In this document: piece by piece, positions 10,868 through 21,770 of the stretch
Position numbering within the stretch: position 1 is the first letter of the stretch
Layout: every line of letters begins with the position of its first letter
Assembly (NCBI GenBank): GCA_024138025.1
Contig: JAMXBD010000693.1
Span: forward strand, 496,001-560,000
Reading direction: 5' to 3'
Source of the DNA: Combretum micranthum
Taxonomy: Eukaryota > Streptophyta > Magnoliopsida > Myrtales > Combretaceae
Length of the DNA stretch: 64,000 nt
The notes under the pieces: generated by a model
What the model saw: the letters and a program-made list of their open reading frames with translations, nothing else
Told to the model about the DNA's origin: nothing
Databases searched by the model: none
Made by a program: the position numbers and the translations under genes

Positions 10868-11060
10868 AGTGCACATGCAAGAGATAATTTATTATTGAAT
10901 TCTTATTATCTCTACCGGTGTCGTCTAGTATTGATAGACTGTTTATTTTATACTAGTGGGTAAAATAGTAAAAATAATCATAAAAAATTAAATTAAATAG
11001 TAAGTTGACCATTTTAAAATTTAGATATCAAATTTGATATTTCTTAAAATAAACATCTAA
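10868..11060. repeat. MITE-like copy 1 (partial)
   Basis: Shares with copies 2 and 3 the body words TTATTATTGAATTCTTA, CTAGTATTGATAGACTGT and an end close to TTTAGATATCAAATTTGA. One terminal part is missing or diverged. Non-coding. Confidence 0.5.
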
Positions 11061-11617
11061 TGTTACATGAGGAAATATATATACACATATATAAATTATT
11101 TATGCCATTTTAAAAGCAGTACAATGTGATAAACTATCCTTGCTAACTTATCGTATTAATTTTCGATAATATTTTTCGATTGTTTATCTAAAAGATGTAT
11201 CTTTATTTAAATAATATATTTTAGATCTGCATGCTCTGAACGCTGATTGTGATAATTGATAACGTTTGATATAGCCATATCTATAGGCATCCTGACTTTT
11301 TTTTTATTGTTTTTAAAGCTATATGACATATAGTTTGAACAGGGTTTGATATATCTAGTTTAATCATCAAAAGTTAGAATAGTAGTTGAATGTCCCTTTC
11401 TAGCAGAATTCAATTTCTTAGAAGAATAGTCAAGTGCGTGCGAGATAGTACAGGTATGCTTAGCTTTTATAGTAATGCTATTTGTCATATTTCGCCATGA
11501 CGATAAAAAATAAATAAATAATATTGTGGAACGGAGTTTTTTTATTTTATGTATAGAATATGTTTATGAAGTTCTTTATATTGCTTATTATAATAACAGT
11601 TTTATAATTATTAATAG

Positions 11618-11970
11618 GGTAAATTTAAAATTTGGTACATGAATTTTACATTAAAAAAATTAATTTGATATTTAAATTTTGACGTGGTCAATTTAATATA
11701 TAATCAAACTTTTTATTTTTATTTATACTAATTGTTTGCTCTGATTGCTAACGTAGAAGAAACAATCTATTATTAAATTTTTACTACTCCTAACACTATC
11801 TAGTATTGATAGGTTGTCTATCTTACATATCTATAAAAATAGCAAATAGTGTCAATGAGATATTTAAAGTAGCCATAAAAAGTTTGATTTAAGTATTAAA
11901 TTGATCGTTTTAAAATTTCAAATATCAAATTAAATTTTTATGAAGTTCATGTATCAAATTTGACAATTTC
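11618..11970. repeat. MITE-like copy 2 with terminal inverted repeats
   Basis: Imperfect inverted ends of about 65 bp: GGTAAATTTAAAATTTGGTA on the left pairs with the reverse complement of the right end, which finishes ATCAAATTTGACAATTTCG. The AT-rich interior has no reading frame. Confidence 0.65.
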
Positions 11971-12189
11971 GTGAGGGGTATGGACCATCGTGTCCGATGT
12001 GATGGATAAATAAGTAATGGACTGTAGTATATGAGGCATCATTTTCAGCAATATGGTCTAGCTCCTAATTCCAATGAAAAATTACCATTCATCTAATTTT
12101 TTTTCCTAATATCCTGACTATCTTGGATAATAATGAAAAACAATTTTTCCTTTTAAAAAATGGAAATAAGCGTTTCAATTTTTTATAGG

Positions 12190-12487
12190 AAAAATGTCGA
12201 ACTTAACACTTGAACTTTAAACAAAAATTTAATATACATGGCTAATTTTAGTAAATCACTAATATAGTTTGTTCTATTTTTTCCTAACACAGAAGAGGCA
12301 AACTATTGGTGCCAGATATTGTTAGAATAAGTAGTAGAAATTCAATGATAGATTATCTCATCTACGTTAGCAAATAAAATAGACGATATTAAGGAGATTA
12401 GGTAAAAATAACTAAAAAAAAAGTTTAATAGAATATTAAACTAACTATTTCAAAGTTTAGATACCAAATTGAATTTTCGACATTTAC
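12190..12487. repeat. MITE-like copy 3 with terminal inverted repeats
   Basis: Ends AAATGTCGAA and TTCGACATTT are exact inverted copies. The interior shares the pattern of copy 2 (ATTCAATGATAGATTATCT, TTTAGATACCAAATTGAA). About 300 bp, non-coding. Confidence 0.65.
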
Positions 12488-14435
12488 TCTATTCTGTAGC
12501 TACATTTGCCTTATTATTACTTGTTATTAACTAAGAGTTGGAGAACAATCAAACGAAAGCAAGTTAATCTATAAACCAAGTTGAACTGAGCCAAGCCGAA
12601 TATAAGTTTTTTTTTTTTTTTTTACAATTTAGATTAAAAAAAATCTCAATATGAACCAATACATAGATTATAGCTGGTTTAGAGGATAAACCGATCTAAT
12701 ATGTAAAACAAAATCAAACCTTCTTAAAAAATAATAAAAATATTTTACTTGTAACTATAATTCTTCTTCTGATGTAACATGGATTTTCAACAATTTTACT
12801 ATACATTTATTGGGGTATATAGATGTATCATAATTTATAAATTATACATAGATATTTAAAATAAAATATGTGTAATATAATAACTTTATGAAAAAAATTA
12901 GTTGTTAATGGATATTAAACATCTTTTATTTGTATAAATATTGATTTTCCTTACATCTTATATAATCAAGGACTTTTTAATAATAAAAGGATATATATAT
13001 AAATAACACTTTTTATATAAGACTGCATCTTAGACTAGTATGCTTTTTCAAATTATAAAATATAATTCGATGTGTAAATTAAATTGAACTAAATTAAAAA
13101 ATCTATAAACCCTAATTTTACCAGAAACCTGATCATCAACATATCTCAAGTTAAAATTTAATTTCATATTCATAATTAAACTCTAACCCTAAAATCCAAA
13201 ATCTCAAAACCTAAGATTGTTAATATTAGATCCACACACCTGTTTTCTAAGATCACCAAACTACGAAACCCTAAAACACAAATTTCTCCAAAACTCCTCA
13301 AAACCCTAAAAATTGTCAATCAATAACAATCCAACTATCAGAAAAAGATTTCTTCCTGTCATGCCCCGAGGGTATCCTAATAATAGTAATCAAGAAACAC
13401 TTGATTTCCATTACTAGTTTACCTTCCAGGAATGATATGATTTCAATAAACAGGATCTTTTAGTTGCTTGGTTAGGATGAACAAACATATATAAGGCATA
13501 AATTAGTAAACAACTATCACAAAATAAGATATTACAGATCATATGCGTTATAAATCTTTACAATCCTTAGCTAATGATTCTAATGCACATCACCTGCATT
13601 AAAAGATTAATAGAGATGCAGATATTCTAATCCTATACTAGTCTTTAGGCTTCTGACTTCTAATCTCTTACCGGGACCATGCTCCTGCTAGTAATGAGCC
13701 AAGATCGTAGGGTAAACCTGAAAGGACTGTTGGAGTGTAAGCTAAAACACAAGCTCAGTGAATAACTAGAACTTACCACATAATACATACAAGTTATATA
13801 TCAATCATATGAAATGCATCAATCAAACATATGTACATTACAAGCTTGGATAACCCGGAATCCAAAAAGGATGAAGATTTACGTCCTTTCATCGGGGTTG
13901 AAGGATCACAATCTATGGTCCACCTACCCAGGAGAGACTAAGCTTTCAGGAAATAATAATGTTTGATTTAGTTATCTCTTTAAACTTATCATGTTTTATC
14001 ATTTATTTCCTGTTTTAGCTTTAGAAACTCCACTAAGTGTGTAAAGACCCGACCTGCTAATCCTTAAGACTTAGCAAGTTAAGTCCCCAACCACATATAA
14101 TACTTTCGTATTATATGGAAGGTTGTCCTAATCTACAGTTATGTGAATTGTTTTGTTTAAAACTACTAAAACTTGTTATAAAAGCTTTTACAAAAGGATT
14201 ACTCACTTGAGTAATCTATTTACATAAAATAGTTTAAGGAAATATTTACATCCTTGTGTCCAGCATAGGACACAACAAAATATACATAAGTCTTACAAAA
14301 ATGAAGAAAATAGACTTTAAGTCTTTTAATACAACCCAGGCTTAACTAACAAGCCTCTATTCCAAAATACAAAATACATTTGTTAAACGAACACATGAAA
14401 TAAAACTTTCTTCAAAAACTTCTCGCCACAGGGTC

Positions 14436-14512
14436 CTACTCATCCCACTCGTCCATAAACTTCTCCCAATCTGACCCGAATCCCATATCATCATAACAAT
14501 CATCATCAACAC
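14436..14512 (-). other. Exon-like acidic mini-ORF in 3' LTR of B
   Basis: After TATTTTCAG on the minus strand the frame from 14510 reads VDDDCYDDMGFGSDWEKF, followed by six more mostly acidic residues and TAG (14438-14436). It is longer than the other mini-ORFs in this window. It shares the acceptor-like lead-in, strong acidity and in-LTR position. Confidence 0.5.
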
Positions 14513-15667
14513 CTGAAAATAGCAAAAGTGAGCCAGAGGCCCAGTACACAGCAACACAAACAAAAGCGAAGCCATACACACCTATACTAATGCAATGCAA
14601 AAACAATTGCTTCATTTATCTTTCTTTAATATTTCTTAAACAAATCAACACTGGAGTATTCAAACTCCGGGACAAGCTGAGGATATCTGGGGGTCCTGAG
14701 TAATGCTCACAACGCTCAGGGGGTTGATATAGGTAGCCCGAATACCTATATCTCCTAGATAACGTTACATTGCAAATAATAATCTCATCCAGGTTATATA
14801 GCCGTTACTCAGCTTCACTTAACTCAATCCATAATATAAAGCAATTCACATGCTCCCATAAACATTGAATTAGATTAATTATTTCCTCTCAAGAGTAAGT
14901 AAATGTTGCTCAGTTATACATTCCTATCGATTATCCGCCGAGCCTAGTCATTGCATCATGACTATTGGCCTAAGCGTCTACACTAACCTATCATTGCATC
15001 ATGATAAGTTACCGCTCCTCGAACCGGATTTAACGGTGAAAACACAAGCAATTCAAGCAATACTTAAGTCATTTAGAACTTATATCAAATTTAAGTATGC
15101 CTATCCTAACAAGCATACAAGCAAGTTACTGCGTACCTGTATTAGCTTGGGAATTAATGGGGGTGGCCAAGCGAGGATCAATAACTGTTCAACAAGAATT
15201 ATCACAATTCACACTTAGTTTAAACTCATTTCAACTAATCTCATACATAACCATACAAATACATTCAAATAAATTATCACAAGATCCTAAAACAAGTAAA
15301 GATAATCAATAATTTATTAAATCATACAAATATCCTTAAATCATGCTTAATTATATTACTCGATCATCATAACACATCAATTATCATATATCTATCTCAT
15401 TTTAGTCTAAAAGATCCATTTGTTAAAGCAAATACACATAAAACAAACAAAAACAAGTTTTTAACTTTGTTTGGAAAATGTATCAGCTGGAAAGAAACGA
15501 AAATTCGGCCTTGATAAGTTTTTATTTTGTAAAAACTCAAAACACAAAAGTTGTAGATCCTTTTTAAGCTTTCTAACGCAATTTGAATCACTCAAATCGG
15601 AGTTCGTATGAAAAAGTTATGATCAATTTACAAAACAGTGTCGCGTCAGGGAAGAAATCCGCGAGCG

Positions 15668-15873
15668 CTACACCCTTGGCAACGGGGTGTTTTGAAGGCC
15701 GTTTTGACTCAGGGGAAGTGAAATTTTTGATCCGAGAGCACTACACCCTTGGCAACAGGGGTGTTTTGGACACTACAACCCTTGGCAACGGGGTGTTTTG
15801 GAGGCCGTTTCAACTCAGGGAAATGATATTTTTGATCCGAGAGCACTACACCCTTGGCAACAGGGGTGTTTTG
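15668..15873. repeat. Hairpin-word tandem module in LTR of B
   Basis: Four copies of CACCCTTGGCAACRGGGTG-like words, each able to fold with CACCC pairing to GGGTG. They are arranged as two higher-order units of about 105 bp separated by GGCCGTTT and TTGATCCGAGAGCA. The other LTR has the same module at 23400-23604. Confidence 0.85.
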
Positions 15874-16831
15874 ACAGGTGTAGTGATAGTTATACGAAAT
15901 TTTTCAAACTTTAACACTTTTAACTTGAAAAAAAAAACAACTTTTCTCAACTCCTAACATGTCCTAAACCTTATGCAAACTTCATACAACACTTCAAACA
16001 CTTCTAATACTTATCATACTTCAAACTCCAAATCCACACTTCAACTACCCAAATTATCTTCTTCCCAAATTCAACAACACCCATACTTCTTGCTACACAT
16101 AAAACATATACTATAAGTTCTTGTAGCCTTAATATACTACTTAAACTACCATTAACATATAGAACACATCATTTCTCATATTTAGCATAAGTACCCTATT
16201 ATCAAGAAATCACATATATGCATAAGATTAAGACATGAAAGACAAACTCACCAATAGAACTTTAGGCTTTAGTTTAATGGTCCTCTAGCAATCTTTTGGT
16301 GGTAAAAGTGATGGAAAATGAAGGGCTTAATCTTATGCCACCTTGGAGGAGCTTTTGAGAGGGTTAAGAGGTGTTTTGAAGCTTAGAGAAATGGTTTGGC
16401 TAAGGTCTGAAATTTTGCCCGAAAATTTAAGTTTGAAGAGTAGATATTATCTACTTGTTTGACTTTTGAGGCATTTGTAATTAAGGCAATTAATGACTTA
16501 ACCTTTTGTTACTTAATGACATTGTCTTAAGGCCTTAATGAGTGTTTAATAGCTTTATTTTTTGCCTAAAAAATTCTGCTACATAAGGACTTAGTTACAT
16601 GCATTCCTCCACTTAATTCAACACATTCAAATCATAAATTACACATATGAATACAATTAAAATTTTATGAACTAAATATTTAATAAATTCTAGAATATTT
16701 CAATATTTTAACAAATAATAAAAACATATAATTCATCATGAAAAAAAATCATATTCAATACATATCAAAAGTATGTATAAATTTATTAACACACATATAG
16801 AATATAAATTGGGAATTTCATGGTTATTTCA

Positions 16832-16845
16832 TTCTTCCCTCCTTC
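16832..16845 (-). other. Polypurine tract of element B
   Basis: On the minus strand GAAGGAGGGAAGAA directly precedes the 3' LTR start TGAAATAACC, so it primes plus-strand synthesis and fixes the LTR edge. Confidence 0.85.
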
Positions 16846-16879
16846 AAGAAGTTTCGTCCCCGAAACTTGATTTACCTTA

Positions 16880-18304
16880 TCATACAAATAACTCGGGGTA
16901 CTTTTGCTTCATCAAACTTTCAACTTCCCACACTGCTTCTCTTTCTGATTGGTTGCTCCATTGAACCTTGACCATGGGAATCGTCTTGTTTCTCAATGTT
17001 TTATCTATCTTGCCTATGATTTTAACAGGTTTCTCTTCTGTAGTAAGGTCAGGCAATATCTCGGGTTGATTTGTATCTAATATTGCATCTTGATCCGAGA
17101 CACATTTTCTTAATTGAGATACATGAAAAACATTGTGAACGCCTGACAAACTCGGTGGTAGTGCCAATCTGTAAGCCGAAGATCCAATCTGTTCCAAAAT
17201 CTCATAGGGTCCAATATATCTTGGATTCAATTTACTTCTCACTCCAAATCTGAATACACCTTTAGTTGGTGACACTTTAAGAAATACACGATCGCCAATC
17301 TCAAACTCAAGAGGTCTTCTTCTTAAGTCGGCATAACTTTTGTATCTATCTTGAGCTACCTTCAATCTTTGCCTAATTAATTGAACTTTATCAATCGCCT
17401 GCTGTACCAAATCAGGACCAATTAGAGCCCGTTCTCCCACTTCATCCAATGTAAGGGAGACCTACACTTTCTTCCATACAACGCTTCATATGGAGCCATC
17501 TGTATCGCCGATTGGTAACTGTTATTATATGCAAATTCAACTAGTGACAAGTGTTCATCCCAATTCCTTCCAAAATCCAAAGCACAAGATCTAAGCATAT
17601 CCTCTAGAATTTGAATTGTTCGTTCTGATTGCCCGTCTGTTTGAGGATGAAATGCTGTACTGAACTGCAATTTAGTCCCAAGTGCTTCATGTAAACTTGT
17701 CCAGAATCTACTCACAAATCTAGTATCTCTATCTGAAGTAATAGTCACCGGCACTCCATGGAGTTTTACTACCTCTCTAATGTAAATTTGTGCTAACTTT
17801 TCAAGCGAATATCCGATCCTCAAAGGAATAAAATGTGCTGATTTAGTTAGCCTATCAATAATAACCCAAACCATCTCATTTCTAGCCATCGTCCTGGGCA
17901 AAGCTGTAACAAAATCCATAGTGATTTCATCCCATTTCCACTCTGGAATTCTCAAAGGTTGTAATTCTCCACCAGGCCTCTGATGTTCAATCTTCACTTG
18001 TTGACATGTCAGACACTTAGATACATACTCTGCAATATCCTTTTTCATACCTTCCCACCAGAAATTGCTTCAAATCACGGTACATCTTGGTATTTCCTGG
18101 ATGAATCGAATAAGTAGAAGAATGAGCTTCCTTCAAAATTTGTTTTCTCAATTCATAAATTACTGGCACATAAATTCTGTCTCTGAATCTGATCACACCT
18201 TCATCATCAATTCTCATGTCCTTCTTCTTTCCTTCTTTTATGTCGCTTCTTAAACTTTGGCTTTCTGGTTCTTCTTGTTGTCCTTGTTTAATTTGTTCCA
18301 ATAG
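16880..18304 (-). pseudogene. Integrase and chromodomain-like tail of element B (frame-broken)
   Basis: Continues the polyprotein past RNase H. It carries the H-P-G-N-T-K zinc-binding start (about 18100), CxxCQQVKIEHQRPGG (about 18000), and the catalytic core with ITMDFVTALPRT and VWVIIDRLTKSAHF. The second catalytic Asp is seen in ITSDRDTRFVS and the last acidic residue region in HPQTDGQSERTIQ. The tail ends with VKVQWSNQSEREAVWEVES, the conserved end of Tekay-type chromodomains. Breaks: one between RNase H and integrase near 18310, an extra base near 18054, and a lost G in a G run near 17456. Residues around each break are well conserved, so the breaks are recent or artefactual. Confidence 0.85.
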
Positions 18305-21300
18305 AGTAGGTTGTAGAGTAAAGTTGCCAACATAATCTCAACTTTTTCCATAGTAACTTCAACATTCAATTTTCGGAGATCATCTTGCAACTCTCTTTGA
18401 TTTGTAACCATGGTAACCATATTCATTTGCTTTTTCCTACTCAATGCATCTGCCACACTATTTGCCTTTCCCGGATGATAAAGAATTTCAAGATCATAAT
18501 CCTTTATTAGCTCAAGCCATCTTCTTTGGCGCATATTCAATTCTCTTTGAGTGAAGATATATTTCAAGCTTTTGTGATCGGTAAAGATTTTGCACTTCTC
18601 ACCAAATAAGTGATGTCTCCAAAGCTTCAATGCTAGTATCACTGCAGCAAGCTCCAAATCATGAACTGGATAATTCCTTTCATGGAGTTTCAATTGTCTT
18701 GAAGCATAAGCTATTACTCGGTTATCTTGCATCAAAACACATCCTAATCCTTGTATAGATGCATCACTATACACAACGAACTCCTTCCCGCTAACTGGAA
18801 GTGCTAAAACAGGTGCAGATACTAACCTCTGTTTCAACTCTTGAAAACTCTTCTCACAATCTTCATTCCAAGTAAACTTCACATGCTTTCTAGTCAACTT
18901 TGTCAATGAAGAAGCAATCTTTGAAAATCCTTGTACAAATCTTCGATAGTAGCCTGCTAAACCCAGAAAACTACGTACCTCAGTAACATTTGTAGGTTGT
19001 GGCCAATCCAAAATAGCTCCAATCTTTTCCGAATCCACAGATATTCCTTCCTTTGTAATAATATGACCAAGGAATGCCACTTCTTTCAACCAAAACTTGC
19101 ATTTACTAAATTTGGCATAAAGCTTCCTTTCCCTTAGCCTTTGAAGAACTAGCTTCAAGTGTTGTTCATGCTCCTCTACACTTCTTGAATATACCAGTAT
19201 GTCATCAATAAAAACAATGACAAACCAATCCAGATAATCTTTAAATACTCTGTTCATTAAATCCATAAATGCAGCAGGGGCATTTGTCAAACCAAAAGAC
19301 ATAACCAAGAACTCAAAATGTCCATATCGCGTTCTGAAAGCCGTCTTGGGAATATCTTGTTGTTTAATCTTGAGTTGATGGTATCCAGATCTTAAATCTA
19401 TCTTGGAGAACACTGCAGCATCTCTCAACTGGTCAAATAAATCATCAATTCGGGGAAGTGGATACTTGTTCTTAATTGTCACCTGATTTAGCTCTCTATA
19501 ATCTATACACATTCTTAAGCTTCCATCTTTCTTCTTCACAAATAATACTGGAGCACCCCAAGGAGAAATACTCGGGCGAATAAATCCTAATGTCTGCAAC
19601 TCTTCTAACTGGCTTTTCAATTCTCTCAATTCTGCAGGAGCCATTCGGTATGGAGCTTTAGATATTGGTGTTGTTCCTGGTATCAAATCAATTCCAAACT
19701 CAATTTCCCTATCAGGCGGCAACCCCGGTAATTCTTCAGGAAAAACATCAACAAACTCTTTCACCACTGACACCATATCCACTCCAATCTCTTCACTACT
19801 CTTCTCCCATAACTCCATAGTATACATACAAGTCGGTCTTTTTCTCTCCAAGACATGTGTCACTCTTCCACTCTTCAACTCAAAACTCACTTCCGCCCTC
19901 TTACAATCTATGGTAGCCTTATACAGATTTAACCAATTCATTCCCAAAATAGCATCAAAATCAGTTAAAGGCAAAACCAGCATATCAATGGGCATGTTTA
20001 TATTAGAAATCACAACATCAACATTTCTACAAACACATGGTTTCTTAGTTTGCACCCCAAGAGTAGTATTAACACTCATCATTCTATCAAGCAACACTTC
20101 AGAATACAAACCACACTCATTCACAAAGCTTTCAGCTAAACACGCATGAGTAGCACCCGTATCTATCAATGCATATGCAGTATGATTTGCAATCTTTATG
20201 GTACCTGCTAATGTATCCACTGAAGGAGCTTTCTCATACTGTTGTAGGGCAAACACTCTAGCAGCAGTTGTTCCTTTTCCTACATTAGGACCATCGGTTC
20301 TAGGCTTCTCCTTACAATTCATCACATGATGTCCTCTCTGTTTACAATATGCACAGAATATAGGCTTCAACTTTGGATCTTTACAATCAGAAGCTCGATG
20401 ACCTATATTTCCACATGCAAAACATGCTCCTGGAGCCCATTTACACTGAGCTAAATCATGGGGTCCAAAGCATCTAGTACACCTCTTGTCAAGAGGAGTA
20501 GAAGACATAGAAGTCTTCACAAATTGTCCCGAACTAGGCTTCTTTCCCAAATATGGTCTTTTACCTTTATCAATACTGTCATATCTTGGATAAGGAGTGT
20601 ATGAAGTTGTAGATCTCTTTCCCAGAAAAGTAGCTCTTCTATCTCCTTGAACCTTATTATCATCTGATAGTTGCTCTAACAGTCTTGCCTTCACTACAGA
20701 TTCTGATAAGGTCGTAAGTTGAAACTTCTTAACTTCACTCTTCAATTCCATATTCAACCCATCTTGGAATTTTTGAACTTTCATTCTTTCGTCGTTGTAG
20801 TTCGTTCCCGCAAACCTTAGCAACCTGCAAAACTCCGCATAATACTCATCCACTTTCATATTCCCTTGTCTCAAACTCAACCATTTAGAAATCATTTGTT
20901 CCCTCACGGTCGATGGAATATATTTCAAGAAGAAAGCATCTTTGAATGTATTCCAGAGAATTGGTCTTGCAAATCCTTCACTATTCAGCATCCACCAATT
21001 ATATGCATCTTGCTTCATCATATAAATCGCCAAATCAACTTTTCTATCATCGGGTACTTGGCAAGCAGCAAAAGCTTTCTCAAGTTCTATTATCCATCCT
21101 TCAGCTTTAATTGGATCCATGGTAATACCATCAAACTCAGGTACTAGCTTGACAAAGTCATGCAGCTTCACTTGATCATATCGGTCTCCTACTTGTACAT
21201 TAGGTTCTTGCCTCACATTTGATGGATTATATTGTTGCATGAATTGTTGTTGTTGTTGATACATCATTTGTTGATACTGTTGAACCATTGCAAACATATC

Positions 21301-21579
21301 CCGGAACAAATTGAACATAGTACTTGTATCTCCTACTGGCATCTGAGGCATAGGAGGATATGGAGGCATCGGAGGAGGCATTTGAGGTGGCGCTTGTGGT
21401 TGTGGAGGATCCTGGGTAGTAGAGGCTGAAGCTGGTGATGGAGTCGAAGTCGAAGCTGGGATAGTAGAAGCTGTAGATGCTGAAGCAGTATACTGAGGAG
21501 GAGGCATATTCTCCCGATCTGAAGTCTGTCTAGTGATTCTCCTTGACCTATCCATCTTTAAATGACATACAATATACAC
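18250..21579 (-). CDS. Gag-protease-RT-RNase H polyprotein of element B
   Basis: An open frame of 1109 codons. The likely start is the second Met ([16 protein letters not shown]). Order: Pro/Gln-rich N-terminus (to about residue 125), capsid core (about 130-310), and two zinc knuckles near residues 380-430 ([28 protein letters not shown]). The protease is intact with [11 protein letters not shown] near 475. Reverse transcriptase runs about 650-850 with [16 protein letters not shown] and catalytic FIDDILVYS, then RNase H with [17 protein letters not shown] and FTDHKSLKY. All catalytic motifs seen are intact. The last ~20 residues follow a frame break and are not native. It encodes the proteins needed for reverse transcription in cytoplasmic particles. 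No in-frame stop contrasts with elements A and C. Confidence 0.93.
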   Translation of the reverse strand: MYIVCHLKMDRSRRITRQTSDRENMPPPQYTASASTASTIPASTSTPSPASASTTQDPPQPQAPPQMPPPMPPYPPMPQMPVGDTSTMFNLFRDMFAMVQQYQQMMYQQQQQFMQQYNPSNVRQEPNVQVGDRYDQVKLHDFVKLVPEFDGITMDPIKAEGWIIELEKAFAACQVPDDRKVDLAIYMMKQDAYNWWMLNSEGFARPILWNTFKDAFFLKYIPSTVREQMISKWLSLRQGNMKVDEYYAEFCRLLRFAGTNYNDERMKVQKFQDGLNMELKSEVKKFQLTTLSESVVKARLLEQLSDDNKVQGDRRATFLGKRSTTSYTPYPRYDSIDKGKRPYLGKKPSSGQFVKTSMSSTPLDKRCTRCFGPHDLAQCKWAPGACFACGNIGHRASDCKDPKLKPIFCAYCKQRGHHVMNCKEKPRTDGPNVGKGTTAARVFALQQYEKAPSVDTLAGTIKIANHTAYALIDTGATHACLAESFVNECGLYSEVLLDRMMSVNTTLGVQTKKPCVCRNVDVVISNINMPIDMLVLPLTDFDAILGMNWLNLYKATIDCKRAEVSFELKSGRVTHVLERKRPTCMYTMELWEKSSEEIGVDMVSVVKEFVDVFPEELPGLPPDREIEFGIDLIPGTTPISKAPYRMAPAELRELKSQLEELQTLGFIRPSISPWGAPVLFVKKKDGSLRMCIDYRELNQVTIKNKYPLPRIDDLFDQLRDAAVFSKIDLRSGYHQLKIKQQDIPKTAFRTRYGHFEFLVMSFGLTNAPAAFMDLMNRVFKDYLDWFVIVFIDDILVYSRSVEEHEQHLKLVLQRLRERKLYAKFSKCKFWLKEVAFLGHIITKEGISVDSEKIGAILDWPQPTNVTEVRSFLGLAGYYRRFVQGFSKIASSLTKLTRKHVKFTWNEDCEKSFQELKQRLVSAPVLALPVSGKEFVVYSDASIQGLGCVLMQDNRVIAYASRQLKLHERNYPVHDLELAAVILALKLWRHHLFGEKCKIFTDHKSLKYIFTQRELNMRQRRWLELIKDYDLEILYHPGKANSVADALSRKKQMNMVTMVTNQRELQDDLRKLNVEVTMEKVEIMLATLLYNLLYWNKLNKDNKKNQKAKV

Positions 21580-21756
21580 ATGACATATGATAATTAATGC
21601 AATGTCAGATTAATCTTGAATTTAGTTAACATTAAAAATAAAACAACATTCAAGCATAACACACCATTCAAGCAAATCCTAGACTCAAGCCATGCTAATC
21701 TCACCGTATCTAAGGTCAAGTCTCCTATTTTTAAACAAACAATTTTACATAAACAG

Positions 21757-21768
21757 GCTCTGATACCA
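21757..21768 (-). other. Primer binding site of element B (tRNA-iMet)
   Basis: Minus strand TGGTATCAGAGC, two bases inside the 5' LTR, matches the complement of the 3' end of plant initiator Met tRNA. It is the standard primer for this group. Confidence 0.92.
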
Positions 21769-21770
21769 AC

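Larger units (their letters stand above)
9706..13356. other. AT-rich spacer with MITE-like copies, no gene seen
   Basis: No convincing coding region on either strand. It contains three related MITE-like copies (listed separately), short homopolymers including a T run near 12607, and several CCCTAA-type motifs at 13080-13320. The last ~300 bp may be part of LTR remnant K. Confidence 0.6.
14040..16831 (-). repeat. 3' LTR of element B
   Basis: Minus-strand start TGAAATAACC follows the purine tract at 16832-16845; the other end is TGTAAAGACC on the plus strand. It carries four copies of a hairpin-forming word near 15668-15873, a 5' splice-site-like GTGAGT near 16250, and an acidic mini-ORF at 14436-14512. 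Reading frames inside it occur identically in the other LTR and show no family resemblance. Confidence 0.95.

Noticed and set aside
13080..13320. CCCTAA/CCCTAAA motifs resembling telomere repeats
   Set aside because: Single scattered copies in an AT-rich region, not tandem; more likely telo-box-like words in an LTR leader or chance.
14357..14581. Minus-strand open frame with a hydrophobic start (MCMASLLFVLLC), repeated at 22086-22310
   Set aside because: Lies wholly in the LTR of B and is repeated only because the LTR is. It is a different frame from the acidic mini-ORF and crosses its presumed splice site. No family resemblance.
14958..15957. Plus-strand open frames in the B LTR (also at 22688-23643)
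   Set aside because: Antisense to the element, overlapping repeats and the hairpin module; duplicated by the LTR pair. No protein features.
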